Part shown: positions 8,942-15,595 of the stretch, in pieces | Numbering within the stretch: position 1 is the first letter of the stretch | Layout: every line of letters begins with the position of its first letter | Assembly (NCBI GenBank): GCA_029261305.1 | Contig: JAJDBO010000153.1 | Span: 1 to 18,763 of the forward strand | DNA length: 18,763 bases | Direction of reading: 5' to 3' | DNA from: Nitrospirales bacterium | GTDB taxonomy: Bacteria > Nitrospirota > Nitrospiria > Nitrospirales > UBA8639 | Notes under the pieces: generated by a model | The model's input: only the letters and a program-made list of their open reading frames with translations | What the model was told of the DNA's origin: nothing | Database searches by the model: none | Made by a program: the position numbers and the translations under genes

Positions 8942-10903
8942 ATGTTTGCCATGAAGGCATCAGCCTCCCCCCATACCATCCTTATCCTCGATGATGATTC
9001 TGATTTGTGCTATCTCATTCAGCGTCTCCTTCATCGCGAGAGTATAGACTCCATTGTGGCGACGACCGGGGAAGAAGCTCTCCAACAATTGGCCACACAG
9101 CCAATCACCTTAATGCTCCTCGACTTGCACCTCCCAGACATGCAAGGAGAAGAGTTAATCCTCGCGATCAAACACCATCATCCCACGATTCCTTTTATTG
9201 TCGTCACGGGATTGGGGGATGAACTGCTCGCCGTCAAAATGCTCAAAAGTGGAGCTCGAGATTACATCACAAAAGACGAGCGAGCGTTGGAACTATTGCC
9301 CTCCATCGTCCTGCACAATATTCAACAGTTGGAACAAGAAGAACGGCTTGCCCATGCCGAAGAAGAACTCGCTGCTGAACAAGAGCGATCCTTGGTCACA
9401 TTGGCTTGCATCGCGGATGGCGTGATCACGACAGATATCAACGGCATCGTCCATTCTATTAATCCCGTCGCACTGAACCTCATCGGTCATGAACTGGCCC
9501 ATGTGCTCGGACGCCCCATTGACCAAGTGTTTCATCTCGCCCAAGACCACCCGGAGCAGGAAGAGCACCTCGTCTCACAGGTGCTTGCCCAAGGAAAAAT
9601 TATAAAGCCCCTCCAATATCGTCGCCTCAAGAATCAAAGTGGAGGCGGCACCACGGTCATGTGCAATGCCTCACCCATCTGCCATCACGATGGCACCGTA
9701 CTAGGCGCGGTCGTCGTGATTCGCGATATGTCTGATCGCCTGAAAATTGAGCAGGAACTCCAAAAGGCCAGCAAGCTCGAATCTGTGGGCACGTTAGCTG
9801 GAGGGATTGCCCATGACTTTAATAATCTCTTGCTCTCTATAATGGGAAACATTTCGCTTGCGAAATTATCTCTTTCTCCAGCCACCAAAGCTTTCGGGCA
9901 ATTACTCGAAGCGGAAAAAGCGTCATTGCTCGCCAAAGGCCTCACCCAACAGCTTCTGACCTTTGCCAAAGGCGGTCAGCCACTGAAAAAGCCCGTCAGG
10001 TTGGTGCCAATCCTCGAGAATGCCACGCAATTGATTTTACGAGGGGATCGTATTCAAAGCGAATACCGATTTCCAAATGATTTGTGGGATTTGTATGCGG
10101 ATGAAAGCCAACTCAACCAGGCCTTCCACAATCTCATCCTCAACGCGCAACAAGCCATGCCTCAAGGCGGAACCTTGTATATCGAAGCGGAAAACCTGAA
10201 CCCTCAGGAGTTGCCAGAGAAACCCGGTCTTCACCTTGAGAACAAGCCTCATGTTCGCATTCAGATCAGGGATACGGGATGCGGAATTTCAAGTGAACAT
10301 CTGGCTCGTGTGTTTGACCCCTATTTCACGACCAAATCACATGGGAGTGGGTTGGGATTAGCCACAACCTATTCAATTATCACGAGCCACCACGGACAGA
10401 TGGAGGTCACATCATCCCCTGGAGAAGGAACAGCCTTCACGATGTATTTACCAGCCTCGTCAATTCAAGCGTTACCAACCACCCTACAACCCAACAGTCT
10501 TCGGCTCGGACATGGAAAAATCTTGGTCATGGATGATGAAGACGCCATTCGGCTTCTCCTTGAACAAATGCTCACGCTCTTGGGTTATACCGTGGAATTA
10601 GCCAAGAATGGAGAGGAAGCGATTGAACGGTACGCCAAAGCCCAAGGCCTGTGCCAACCGTTTAGTGCGGTAATTCTTGATTTAACGATTCCAGGAGGGA
10701 TGGGAGGAAAAGATACGATTCAACGGTTACGACTGCTCGACCCGAATGTTCAGGCCATCGTTTCCAGTGGGTACTCCAATGACCCAGTACTATCGAACTA
10801 TCTCGCCTATGGGTTTCAAGGCATGGTGGCCAAGCCATTTCGGTTAGACGAGTTGAGTGAAGCAATCTATCAGATTCTCGCGGGACGTGAGTTTCAATCG
10901 TGA
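8942..10903 (+). CDS. Hybrid sensor histidine kinase/response regulator (REC-PAS-HisKA-HATPase-REC)
   Basis: A 653-residue cytosolic-looking kinase with no membrane helices. The N-terminal receiver spans about 11-130 with acidic residues D17-D19, phosphoacceptor D61 in LLDLHLP, T89 and K111. A short coiled linker (about 128-150, rich in Glu/Gln) leads to a PAS domain (about 150-265). The HisKA H-box is GGIAHDFNN with H291. The HATPase has its N-box at about 393-405 (QAFHNLILNAQQA), G1 DTGCGI (444-449), F-box FDPYFTTK and G2 GSGLGLA (468-474). The C-terminal receiver (about 526-650) has D531-D532, D580 and K631. All catalytic residues look intact, so a phosphorelay His-Asp within the protein and to the neighbouring single-domain regulator is plausible. 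The sensed signal is unknown. The stop codon (10901-10903) forms the edge of a palindromic repeat. Confidence 0.95.
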   Translation: MFAMKASASPHTILILDDDSDLCYLIQRLLHRESIDSIVATTGEEALQQLATQPITLMLLDLHLPDMQGEELILAIKHHHPTIPFIVVTGLGDELLAVKMLKSGARDYITKDERALELLPSIVLHNIQQLEQEERLAHAEEELAAEQERSLVTLACIADGVITTDINGIVHSINPVALNLIGHELAHVLGRPIDQVFHLAQDHPEQEEHLVSQVLAQGKIIKPLQYRRLKNQSGGGTTVMCNASPICHHDGTVLGAVVVIRDMSDRLKIEQELQKASKLESVGTLAGGIAHDFNNLLLSIMGNISLAKLSLSPATKAFGQLLEAEKASLLAKGLTQQLLTFAKGGQPLKKPVRLVPILENATQLILRGDRIQSEYRFPNDLWDLYADESQLNQAFHNLILNAQQAMPQGGTLYIEAENLNPQELPEKPGLHLENKPHVRIQIRDTGCGISSEHLARVFDPYFTTKSHGSGLGLATTYSIITSHHGQMEVTSSPGEGTAFTMYLPASSIQALPTTLQPNSLRLGHGKILVMDDEDAIRLLLEQMLTLLGYTVELAKNGEEAIERYAKAQGLCQPFSAVILDLTIPGGMGGKDTIQRLRLLDPNVQAIVSSGYSNDPVLSNYLAYGFQGMVAKPFRLDELSEAIYQILAGREFQS

Positions 10904-10986
10904 TGCGTGAAGCGTCATGCGTAAAAGAAACTCTTTCGGTTCCCCCTACCCTTTAAGAATCACGCTTCACGCATGACGCTTCACAT
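10902..10986. repeat. CGTGAAGCGT-type inverted repeat, copy 2, between convergent genes
   Basis: Perfect 15-bp inverted repeat TGAAGCGTCATGCGT (10908-10922) / ACGCATGACGCTTCA (10969-10983), extended imperfectly by GATG at the outside, enclosing about 46 bp. It fills the gap between the hybrid kinase gene (+) and the Rieske gene (-). It could form a bidirectional terminator-like hairpin. Its first bases overlap the kinase TGA stop. It shares the unit TGAAGCGT with the repeat at 802-925. Confidence 0.75.
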
Positions 10987-10991
10987 CCCCC

Positions 10992-11297
10992 CTACAGATC
11001 AACTTTAATTTCATCTCCCTCAACGACCACCGGATAAGCCGCCACACAGGCCGAAGGATTATTCACAGACACACCGGTCTTCACATTGTATTCCCACCCG
11101 TGCCACGGACACGTCACCACCTCGCCATCAAGATCGCCCTCGCCTAAAGGCCCCCCTCGATGCACACAGGTGGTATCAATCACATGAAACGTGCCATCGA
11201 TATTAAAGACTGCCAGACTTTTGCCATTAATCTCAGCCACCGTCCCTGTACCTGGGGCCACGTCACCTGTAATGGCCACTGTCACTTTTTCAGACAT
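10992..11297 (-). CDS. Rieske-type [2Fe-2S] ferredoxin
   Basis: A small soluble electron carrier of 101 residues. The two Rieske cluster boxes are CVHRGGPLG (C44, H46) and CPWHGWEYN (C63, H66), giving the Cys-X-His and Cys-X2-His ligand set. The WHGW(E)Y and GGPLG loops resemble stand-alone ferredoxins of the NirD/dioxygenase-ferredoxin type rather than the bc1 Rieske subunit. There is no signal peptide and there are no disulfide cysteines in the two boxes. The start is secure, with AAGGAG 6 bases before ATG 11297. It follows the Mrp gene by 51 bp on the same strand, so it is probably cotranscribed with it. An Fe-S carrier next to an Fe-S protein suggests, by inference, that Mrp may help load it. 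The redox partner is not in the window. Confidence 0.93.
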   Translation of the reverse strand: MSEKVTVAITGDVAPGTGTVAEINGKSLAVFNIDGTFHVIDTTCVHRGGPLGEGDLDGEVVTCPWHGWEYNVKTGVSVNNPSACVAAYPVVVEGDEIKVDL

Positions 11298-11348
11298 CTG
11301 AATCTCCTTACATCAGCGCGTAGAAAATTTTCATCATCAACAATTAAA

Positions 11349-12236
11349 TCAAGCCATTGGATTTTTCAATTTTTTTAACATGTCACCAATGGAAGAGCCT
11401 GGCTTCTCACTGCCGTCTCCCTCAATTTGCTTCCGCAATGCTCCAGCAATCTCGCAAAAAGCTTTCGACTGCGGTGATTCAGGATGCGCCACCACAATCG
11501 GCGTGCCCGCATCCCCACATTCACGAATAGCAGGATCCAAAGGAATGCGACCCAAGAATGGAATTTCAAATTTCTTCGCCGCTTGCTCACCACCACCATT
11601 CGAGAAAATCTCGGTCTGCTCACCACAATGGCCACATACAAAGGCACTCATATTTTCAATAATGCCCAGAAGCGGCACATTCACCTTTTGAAACATTCGT
11701 AAGCCTTTGCGAACATCATAGAGCGCGACCTCTTGCGGGGTTGTTACGGCAATGGCTCCAGTCATCGGCACCAACTGAGACAAACTCAGCTGCGCATCCC
11801 CCGTACCCGGTGGCAAATCAATCAACAAATAATCCAGGTCGCCCCACAACACATCCCGAAAAAACTGAGTGATGGCCGTATGCACCATCGGTCCTCGCCA
11901 TACCACGGCCGTTTCTTCAGGCACAAAAAATGCCATCGAAATCACTTTCACTCCGTGCCCCTCACCAGGGACAATCTTTTCGCCATCTTTGCCAGCAGGC
12001 TGGGGCACACCCATCATCATGGGAATATTTGGACCATAAATATCCGCATCCATCAGCCCAACGGTCGCACCACTCTGTGCCAACGCGACAGCTAAGTTAG
12101 ACGACACCGTCGATTTCCCCACTCCACCCTTCCCACTACTCACCGCCACAATATACTTCACCCCCGGAAGCAACTTTTCCGGTTCAGGTGCAGGCGCGGC
12201 AGCAGGAGCCGGTTGTTGTGTATCTTCTTCACTCAT
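11349..12236 (-). CDS. mrp: Mrp/NBP35-family Fe-S cluster carrier ATPase
   Basis: A 295-residue P-loop ATPase of the Mrp/ApbC/NBP35 family, which binds and transfers [4Fe-4S] clusters to apoproteins. The deviant Walker A is GKGGVGKS (35-42), with MDADIYGPNIP (62-72) and LLIDLPPGTGD (137-147) as switch regions. The cluster-bridging CxxC is C201-G-H-C204. The usual N-terminal MIP18/DUF59 domain of longer bacterial Mrp proteins is absent and replaced by a short Pro/Ala-rich tail (about 7-20). The C-terminus extends past the core with a Lys-rich end. ATG at 12236 has AAAGGA about 8 bases upstream. No convincing sigma-70 promoter is visible in the upstream region. First gene of a probable two-gene unit with the Rieske ferredoxin. 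Confidence 0.94.
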   Translation of the reverse strand: MSEEDTQQPAPAAAPAPEPEKLLPGVKYIVAVSSGKGGVGKSTVSSNLAVALAQSGATVGLMDADIYGPNIPMMMGVPQPAGKDGEKIVPGEGHGVKVISMAFFVPEETAVVWRGPMVHTAITQFFRDVLWGDLDYLLIDLPPGTGDAQLSLSQLVPMTGAIAVTTPQEVALYDVRKGLRMFQKVNVPLLGIIENMSAFVCGHCGEQTEIFSNGGGEQAAKKFEIPFLGRIPLDPAIRECGDAGTPIVVAHPESPQSKAFCEIAGALRKQIEGDGSEKPGSSIGDMLKKLKNPMA

Positions 12237-12447
12237 AAAATATATCCTTTCTATAAGCAGGGCTATACGTTCATGACCCTGTAACTTTTAACAACATGAT
12301 TGTTGGATTGATTGCAAAACCAGGACGTCAGTGATGACGGTTAAACTTTACATTGTAGGGAAGGAGGGAGGCAAATCTACAGAACTCAGTTTGTTTGAAG
12401 TGATGGGAAAAGACCGGTAGGTAGGATGGGCACTGCCCACAATTTAT

Positions 12448-12680
12448 TTAATGCAGGGTTTCGCCCCTGCAGACGAGGTCCTTTTGTTTCGGCAAAAGGA
12501 CCCAAAACCATTTCCGCCCGTGCGCGGCCCCTCCGACCTTGTTCAGAAACAAGCTCTCCAGGGTTCCTCCGCCTCTGCACCGAATAAGATGGCTCAGAAA
12601 CTCGCTCCGCTCAGACAGTCTTCGCCAAAAAGTCGATTCGGTGCTCCAGCTCCGCCGCGCCCAACGCGGGAGACAACCCA
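12448..12680 (-). repeat. Dispersed structured repeat, copy A (inverted relative to B-D)
   Basis: Matches copies B-D in reverse orientation, with shared blocks such as GACGAGGTCCTTTTGTTTCGG, CCCAAAACCATTTC and CTCCGCCGCGCCCAACGC. It contains two hairpins: TGCAGGG-tttcgc-CCCTGCA (about 12453-12472), and a 10-bp stem GGTCCTTTTG-tttcgg-CAAAAGGACC (12477-12502). Where the other copies have AAGGGGGTCC this copy carries about 30 different bases (around 12533-12565), so it is diverged or has a small insertion. It marks the left boundary of the accessory island. Confidence 0.8.
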
Positions 12681-12770
12681 CAAACCAATCAATCTTCCAA
12701 ACTGAAGATGCGAGGGACAAACCTTACCAAAACTGGATACTCAGGCCTAATCCCAATTCATGCATCTTAA

Positions 12771-12790
12771 AAAAGGGAAACATCCCTTTT
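12771..12790. repeat. Short hairpin of the AAAAGGG...CCCTTTT type
   Basis: Perfect 7-bp stem AAAAGGG-aaacat-CCCTTTT. Related AAAGGGGAC-containing motifs lie beside repeat copies B (16069-16090) and C (17157-17187). It may also work as a terminator for the minus-strand Aat-like gene upstream of it, since a T-rich/A-rich pair flanks the stem; that is inference. Confidence 0.45.
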
Positions 12791-12899
12791 CAGGTCTCAA
12801 GGCCATACGGATTAGCGATCAGCCGAATGCGGCGCGACGGAACCTTCCCGGCAAGCCCAACCCTACGGTGCCCATTGACGGCTGCATCGCGGTGCGAGG

Positions 12900-13601
12900 C
12901 TATTCATCAGCAGCAAACACCGTGTTGAAGTTATTAATGATAAATGCATTCCGACTCTGGGAGTTACAAAAAAGGTATTCTCTAAATTCGGAAAAGCTAA
13001 CTTTTTCCTCACCAAGCCGTGCAGCTGGATGATTATTTTTATGTTGCACTTCTCCATCGACCCACGTAATTCCTTGGTTATATCCTTTTAATATTAAATG
13101 GCACAAAGTCGCCTTAGAGGTAGAACGATGCCGCTTAGAATTTGGCAAACCCACCAAAGTGTCTACGGTTAATACATTGCCCAGTGCAACCCCGAATAAA
13201 CCTCCTGCTACAATTTCGTTGTGAACAGCCTCTATCGTAAAAGCCAATTTTGCACTAAGAAGCTCCTCATAAATCTCTCTCACAGCGGGAGTAAACCATG
13301 TTTTCAATTTATACTTTTCTATCATATCAAGAATGGCTGAGCTATTCCTGCAAAAAGTATAATCACATGGGAGCTTGCAATCATTAAGCAGCTTTCGAGA
13401 TTTAAACAAGACATGAGAATCTATTTTTATCACATATCTATTATGTTCTTTATCCCAAAAAAAACTGCCATTTTCTTTTGAGTTTACATAATATCCCGAT
13501 CGATACATGGCGTAAGAGTCTTCTGCGTCGGTACATTTTGCACTAAACACTCTGCTCTGTTTACCTGTTTTCATCCTCTCTTTCCATATTTCATTACACA
13601 C
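12900..13601 (-). CDS. Leucyl/phenylalanyl-tRNA-protein transferase (Aat)-like protein
   Basis: A 233-residue protein that aligns by eye over most of its length with Aat, which moves Leu, Phe or Met from aminoacyl-tRNA to the N-terminus of proteins (N-degron pathway). Matches run in order: YRSGYY (33-38), TWFTPAVREIYEELLSAKLA (101-120), FTIEAV (121-126), VAGGLFGVALGNVLTVDTLV (131-150), STSKATL (160-166), WVDGEV (180-185) and SEFREYL (204-210). E. coli Aat has CGESMF, NASKTAL and LIDCQV at the corresponding places. Thus the catalytic-region Glu of GES is Asp147 here, the Asp of IDCQ is kept as D182, and the Gln is Glu184. Substrate choice may differ. GTG at 13601 overlaps the TIR gene stop by 8 bases; ATG at 13574 is an alternative. 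The tight coupling implies a shared task with the TIR-methyltransferase protein. More AT-rich than the backbone genes. Not the housekeeping aat, in my view. Confidence 0.7.
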   Translation of the reverse strand: MCNEIWKERMKTGKQSRVFSAKCTDAEDSYAMYRSGYYVNSKENGSFFWDKEHNRYVIKIDSHVLFKSRKLLNDCKLPCDYTFCRNSSAILDMIEKYKLKTWFTPAVREIYEELLSAKLAFTIEAVHNEIVAGGLFGVALGNVLTVDTLVGLPNSKRHRSTSKATLCHLILKGYNQGITWVDGEVQHKNNHPAARLGEEKVSFSEFREYLFCNSQSRNAFIINNFNTVFAADE

Positions 13602-14979
13602 TCGTCGGAAATGCTTCGATTACAAAAAGCTCATGAAACGCTTTCTCACCTTCAGCAATTCGCTCGTAAGCGGCTCGTGCAGAAATTTGAGCTTTACACT
13701 CGCTGTCGCTATAAAAGCTATAAAAAACCGACTGGGTACGCTCAAAGTGGACTAAAGCAGAAATATCTGTTTCTGGATCTTGCTCAATAATTTCATTATG
13801 AACAATTTCAGCTTCATAGCCGCAGTCGGATAACATTCCGATAAGATGTTCTTTCCCTGGCCTTCCTCCAATATTAAGAACAACCCTCCCATTTGTTCTT
13901 AATCTTGTTTTTGCTTGCTCAAGGATTTCCGAAACCAACCACAAGCCTTGCATGGCCCAGTCACGTTTTCTTCCGGTAACACCAACAGGCATATGATAAT
14001 AATCGAATAAGTCCCGAATTGGACCTGTCGACATAGAAGGAACTTGTGGAATATTCGCTACAACCAAATCAATATAGGCATTGCTCAGACCAAATGACCT
14101 TTCCGGCTCGAAGATAGAGCCTCCCCCTTTGAATACTGTTCGGCTGCCTAGGTTGTAGAGGCTTGCGTTTATGTTGCTTACTCTTGTCGCTAACGTATCG
14201 ATGTCAAAACCGTAGAACTTCTTGAAATTGAATCCAGCCCTGGCCAAAACTATAGGAACAATTCCTGTGCCTACTCCAATTTCTACGATTGTCTCTGCAT
14301 TTTTCAGCTTCTCAATCGTAAGAATTCCTTTTAGAAAGCTTCTTGTCCAGCTATCTGGGATAAATGTGTTCGGCGAGATAAATATTGGGGTTAGTTCTTC
14401 GCTATCATTGCGTGACCAAGAAAATTGGTAGACTGCGCACATCGCGATTACTTGCTCTAATAATTCTCTACCTAAATTACTTCTTTGCAGCCAATCCAAA
14501 TCCGGACTAGCGAAATCTTTGACGGTAGATGGGGCAATATCACTATGGAGTTTCCTCGAAGGTTCACCTGCACTTGATAATAGTTTCTGAGATAATTTGC
14601 TGACTGTTTCTGAAAGAGTATCTACGGCTTTATCAAAACTACTATTTGTAAATCGGATTTGGAGCACATCACGCAAGAAATGAGGGAGCATTTCTAAGGG
14701 AATTGACTGTTCTACAAGTGGCAAAATCCTTTTTTTTCGCTCATTTGCCCTCACTAATTCATCGAGAACCTCTTTTGATGACAAGCCGGAGGAAGTAAGT
14801 ATCGCAATAACTAAATCCGATCTATCTATTAAAGTAGAAATGTTCGGGTGAAGCGGATCAGATGCAGCAATTCTACCGGCGTCAAAAAGGACTCTTATAT
14901 CTACTTCCCCTCTAAGTTCAGCGACAATTGCTCTTCTTATAGGAACATCCTGCCAACTATAACTTATAAAGACGTTCAT
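13594..14979 (-). CDS. TIR domain-methyltransferase fusion (methionine S-methyltransferase-like C-terminal domain)
   Basis: A 461-residue, apparently cytosolic protein. Residues 1 to about 115 form a TIR-like domain: MNVFISYSW (strand A), DRSDLVIAILTSSGLSSKEV (52-71), DELVRA (73-78, with E74 in the position of the TIR NADase glutamate) and KKRILPLVE. A helical linker (115-160) follows. The rest is a class I SAM-dependent methyltransferase: motif I VEIGVGTGIVPIVLARAG (232-249), acidic GFDID (257-261) and motif IV DLVVANIPQVP (304-314). NIPQ replaces the NPPY of HemK-type enzymes. LNIGGRPG (368-375), TDISALVHFE (404-413) and ISARAAYE (432-439) recall conserved blocks of the N-terminal domain of methionine S-methyltransferase. 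ATG 14979 has GGGGAG 7 bases upstream. TIR domains usually cleave NAD or make cyclic-ADPR-type signals in defence. Cotranscribed with the Aat-like gene, immediately downstream of an attC-like site. Confidence 0.75.
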   Translation of the reverse strand: MNVFISYSWQDVPIRRAIVAELRGEVDIRVLFDAGRIAASDPLHPNISTLIDRSDLVIAILTSSGLSSKEVLDELVRANERKKRILPLVEQSIPLEMLPHFLRDVLQIRFTNSSFDKAVDTLSETVSKLSQKLLSSAGEPSRKLHSDIAPSTVKDFASPDLDWLQRSNLGRELLEQVIAMCAVYQFSWSRNDSEELTPIFISPNTFIPDSWTRSFLKGILTIEKLKNAETIVEIGVGTGIVPIVLARAGFNFKKFYGFDIDTLATRVSNINASLYNLGSRTVFKGGGSIFEPERSFGLSNAYIDLVVANIPQVPSMSTGPIRDLFDYYHMPVGVTGRKRDWAMQGLWLVSEILEQAKTRLRTNGRVVLNIGGRPGKEHLIGMLSDCGYEAEIVHNEIIEQDPETDISALVHFERTQSVFYSFYSDSECKAQISARAAYERIAEGEKAFHELFVIEAFPTSV

Positions 14980-15033
14980 TAGATTGCTCCCCTGTTTGTA
15001 CGCCTAAGGATAATTGGCAAGTGGACGTATACC

Positions 15034-15102
15034 GCACCTACGCCGAAACTTGATAAAACTGCGAGCGCAGTAGCGGGCCTTATCAGCGCAGTGTTAGGTG
15101 GC
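15034..15102 (-). repeat. attC-like integron recombination site
   Basis: In the cassette direction (minus strand) it begins with ACCTAAC (15099-15093) and ends with GTAGGTGC, a one-base-off mate of the GTTAGGT core. The inside folds back: TGATAA (15051-15056) pairs with TTATCA (15080-15085), and ACTGCG-ag-CGCAGT (15058-15071) forms the inner hairpin. The outer arms CACCTACGCC... and CACCTAACACTG... are imperfect inverted copies. The TAA stop of the upstream cassette gene (15096-15094) lies inside CCTAAC, as is usual in integron cassettes. Length (about 68 bp) is in the attC range. Confidence 0.65.
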
Positions 15103-15511
15103 GATTCGATTGGTAACGTTCTTAACACGGCTATCTTCGAATAAGCTGAAGCGAAGCATAAGTTTGTGTGAGCTTGTGTGCGTGACGTGTGCGGTGGGCC
15201 GCCGCCCCTTAATCTCGTATCGATCTCCCGTCCGTTCGTCCAGTCCATCGTATCCAGGGCTTGATTTCTTCACTAGGGCCAGTGCCAAGCCCTTCCGATA
15301 CCAGCCTTTCTGCATAGTCAGCAACGGGGTTGTTGCTACTCCGCGTGATCCCGCGGCATCTTAGGCCTTGAAGAACCTGTGTATACAGCCGTATGCAATT
15401 CGGGATCTGAGTAACAATGAATGTCAAGCATACTCCCCGCCTAAGCCACCTAATTATTGAGTATATGGATCCATGCAGCTCACTCGCCATTTTAGTATAC
15501 TCCAATGCCAA
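15094..15511 (-). pseudogene. Broken cassette gene for a PD-(D/E)XK nuclease-like protein
   Basis: Two overlapping minus-strand frames together spell one family. The first frame gives ITRSSNNPVADYAERLVSEG then LG. After a one-base shift near 15283 the second gives LALVKKSSPGYDGLDERTG, then DRYEIKGRRPTA. The GYD...YEIKGR pattern (D-Xn-E-X-K) is the PD-(D/E)XK nuclease signature, and proteins of this kind are familiar integron cassette products. The sequence then jumps to SHKLMLRFSLFEDSRVKNVT, which looks like the end of such a protein, so a central portion has probably been deleted as well. The TAA stop lies inside the adjacent attC-like site. The 5' limit is uncertain (TTG at 15511 is the first usable start). 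Inferred to be non-functional. Confidence 0.6.
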
Positions 15512-15515
15512 ATCA

Positions 15516-15522
15516 GCTTAAC
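15516..15522 (-). promoter_or_regulatory. Core-site-like heptamer GTTAAGC (candidate attI/cassette junction)
   Basis: On the minus strand GTTAAGC fits the integron core consensus GTTRRRY. It lies about 75 bases after the integrase remnant's stop and just before the broken nuclease-like gene. This is the expected place for an attI-cassette junction in an integron whose integrase and cassettes point the same way. Seven bases alone are weak evidence; the position is what makes it notable. Confidence 0.35.
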
Positions 15523-15595
15523 CCAATTTCTTTGTGTTTTCCACCACTTAGAAACATCTTCATTCCGTTTGAAAAGAGAAAGGCTCCAAGCCTGA

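Larger units (their letters stand above)
12237..12899. other. Intergenic region: backbone-to-island junction with repeats
   Basis: 663 bp without a supportable gene. From left to right it holds the mrp leader and a nearly perfect 6-bp dyad TGGGCA-c-TGCCCA at 12427-12439, similar to short REP-like dyads common in environmental genomes. Then come repeat copy A (about 12448-12680) and the AAAAGGG/CCCTTTT hairpin at 12771-12790. The rest (about 12800-12899) is downstream of the Aat-like gene. After that gene's TAG stop the minus strand reads GCCTCGC and, about 40 bases later, GTTGGGC. These look faintly like integron core sites but do not fold as a pair. Open frames here are repeat-derived. Confidence 0.5.

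Noticed and set aside
12451..12928. Plus-strand open frames over repeat A (84 and 129 codons)
   Set aside because: They translate the structured repeat. Similar peptides arise from copies B and C, and no ribosome binding site or family similarity is seen.
13594..14979. The TIR-methyltransferase as a restriction-modification DNA methylase
   Set aside because: No NPPY/DPPY motif or target-recognition domain is seen and no restriction gene is next to it; the conserved blocks fit a methionine S-methyltransferase-like domain better.
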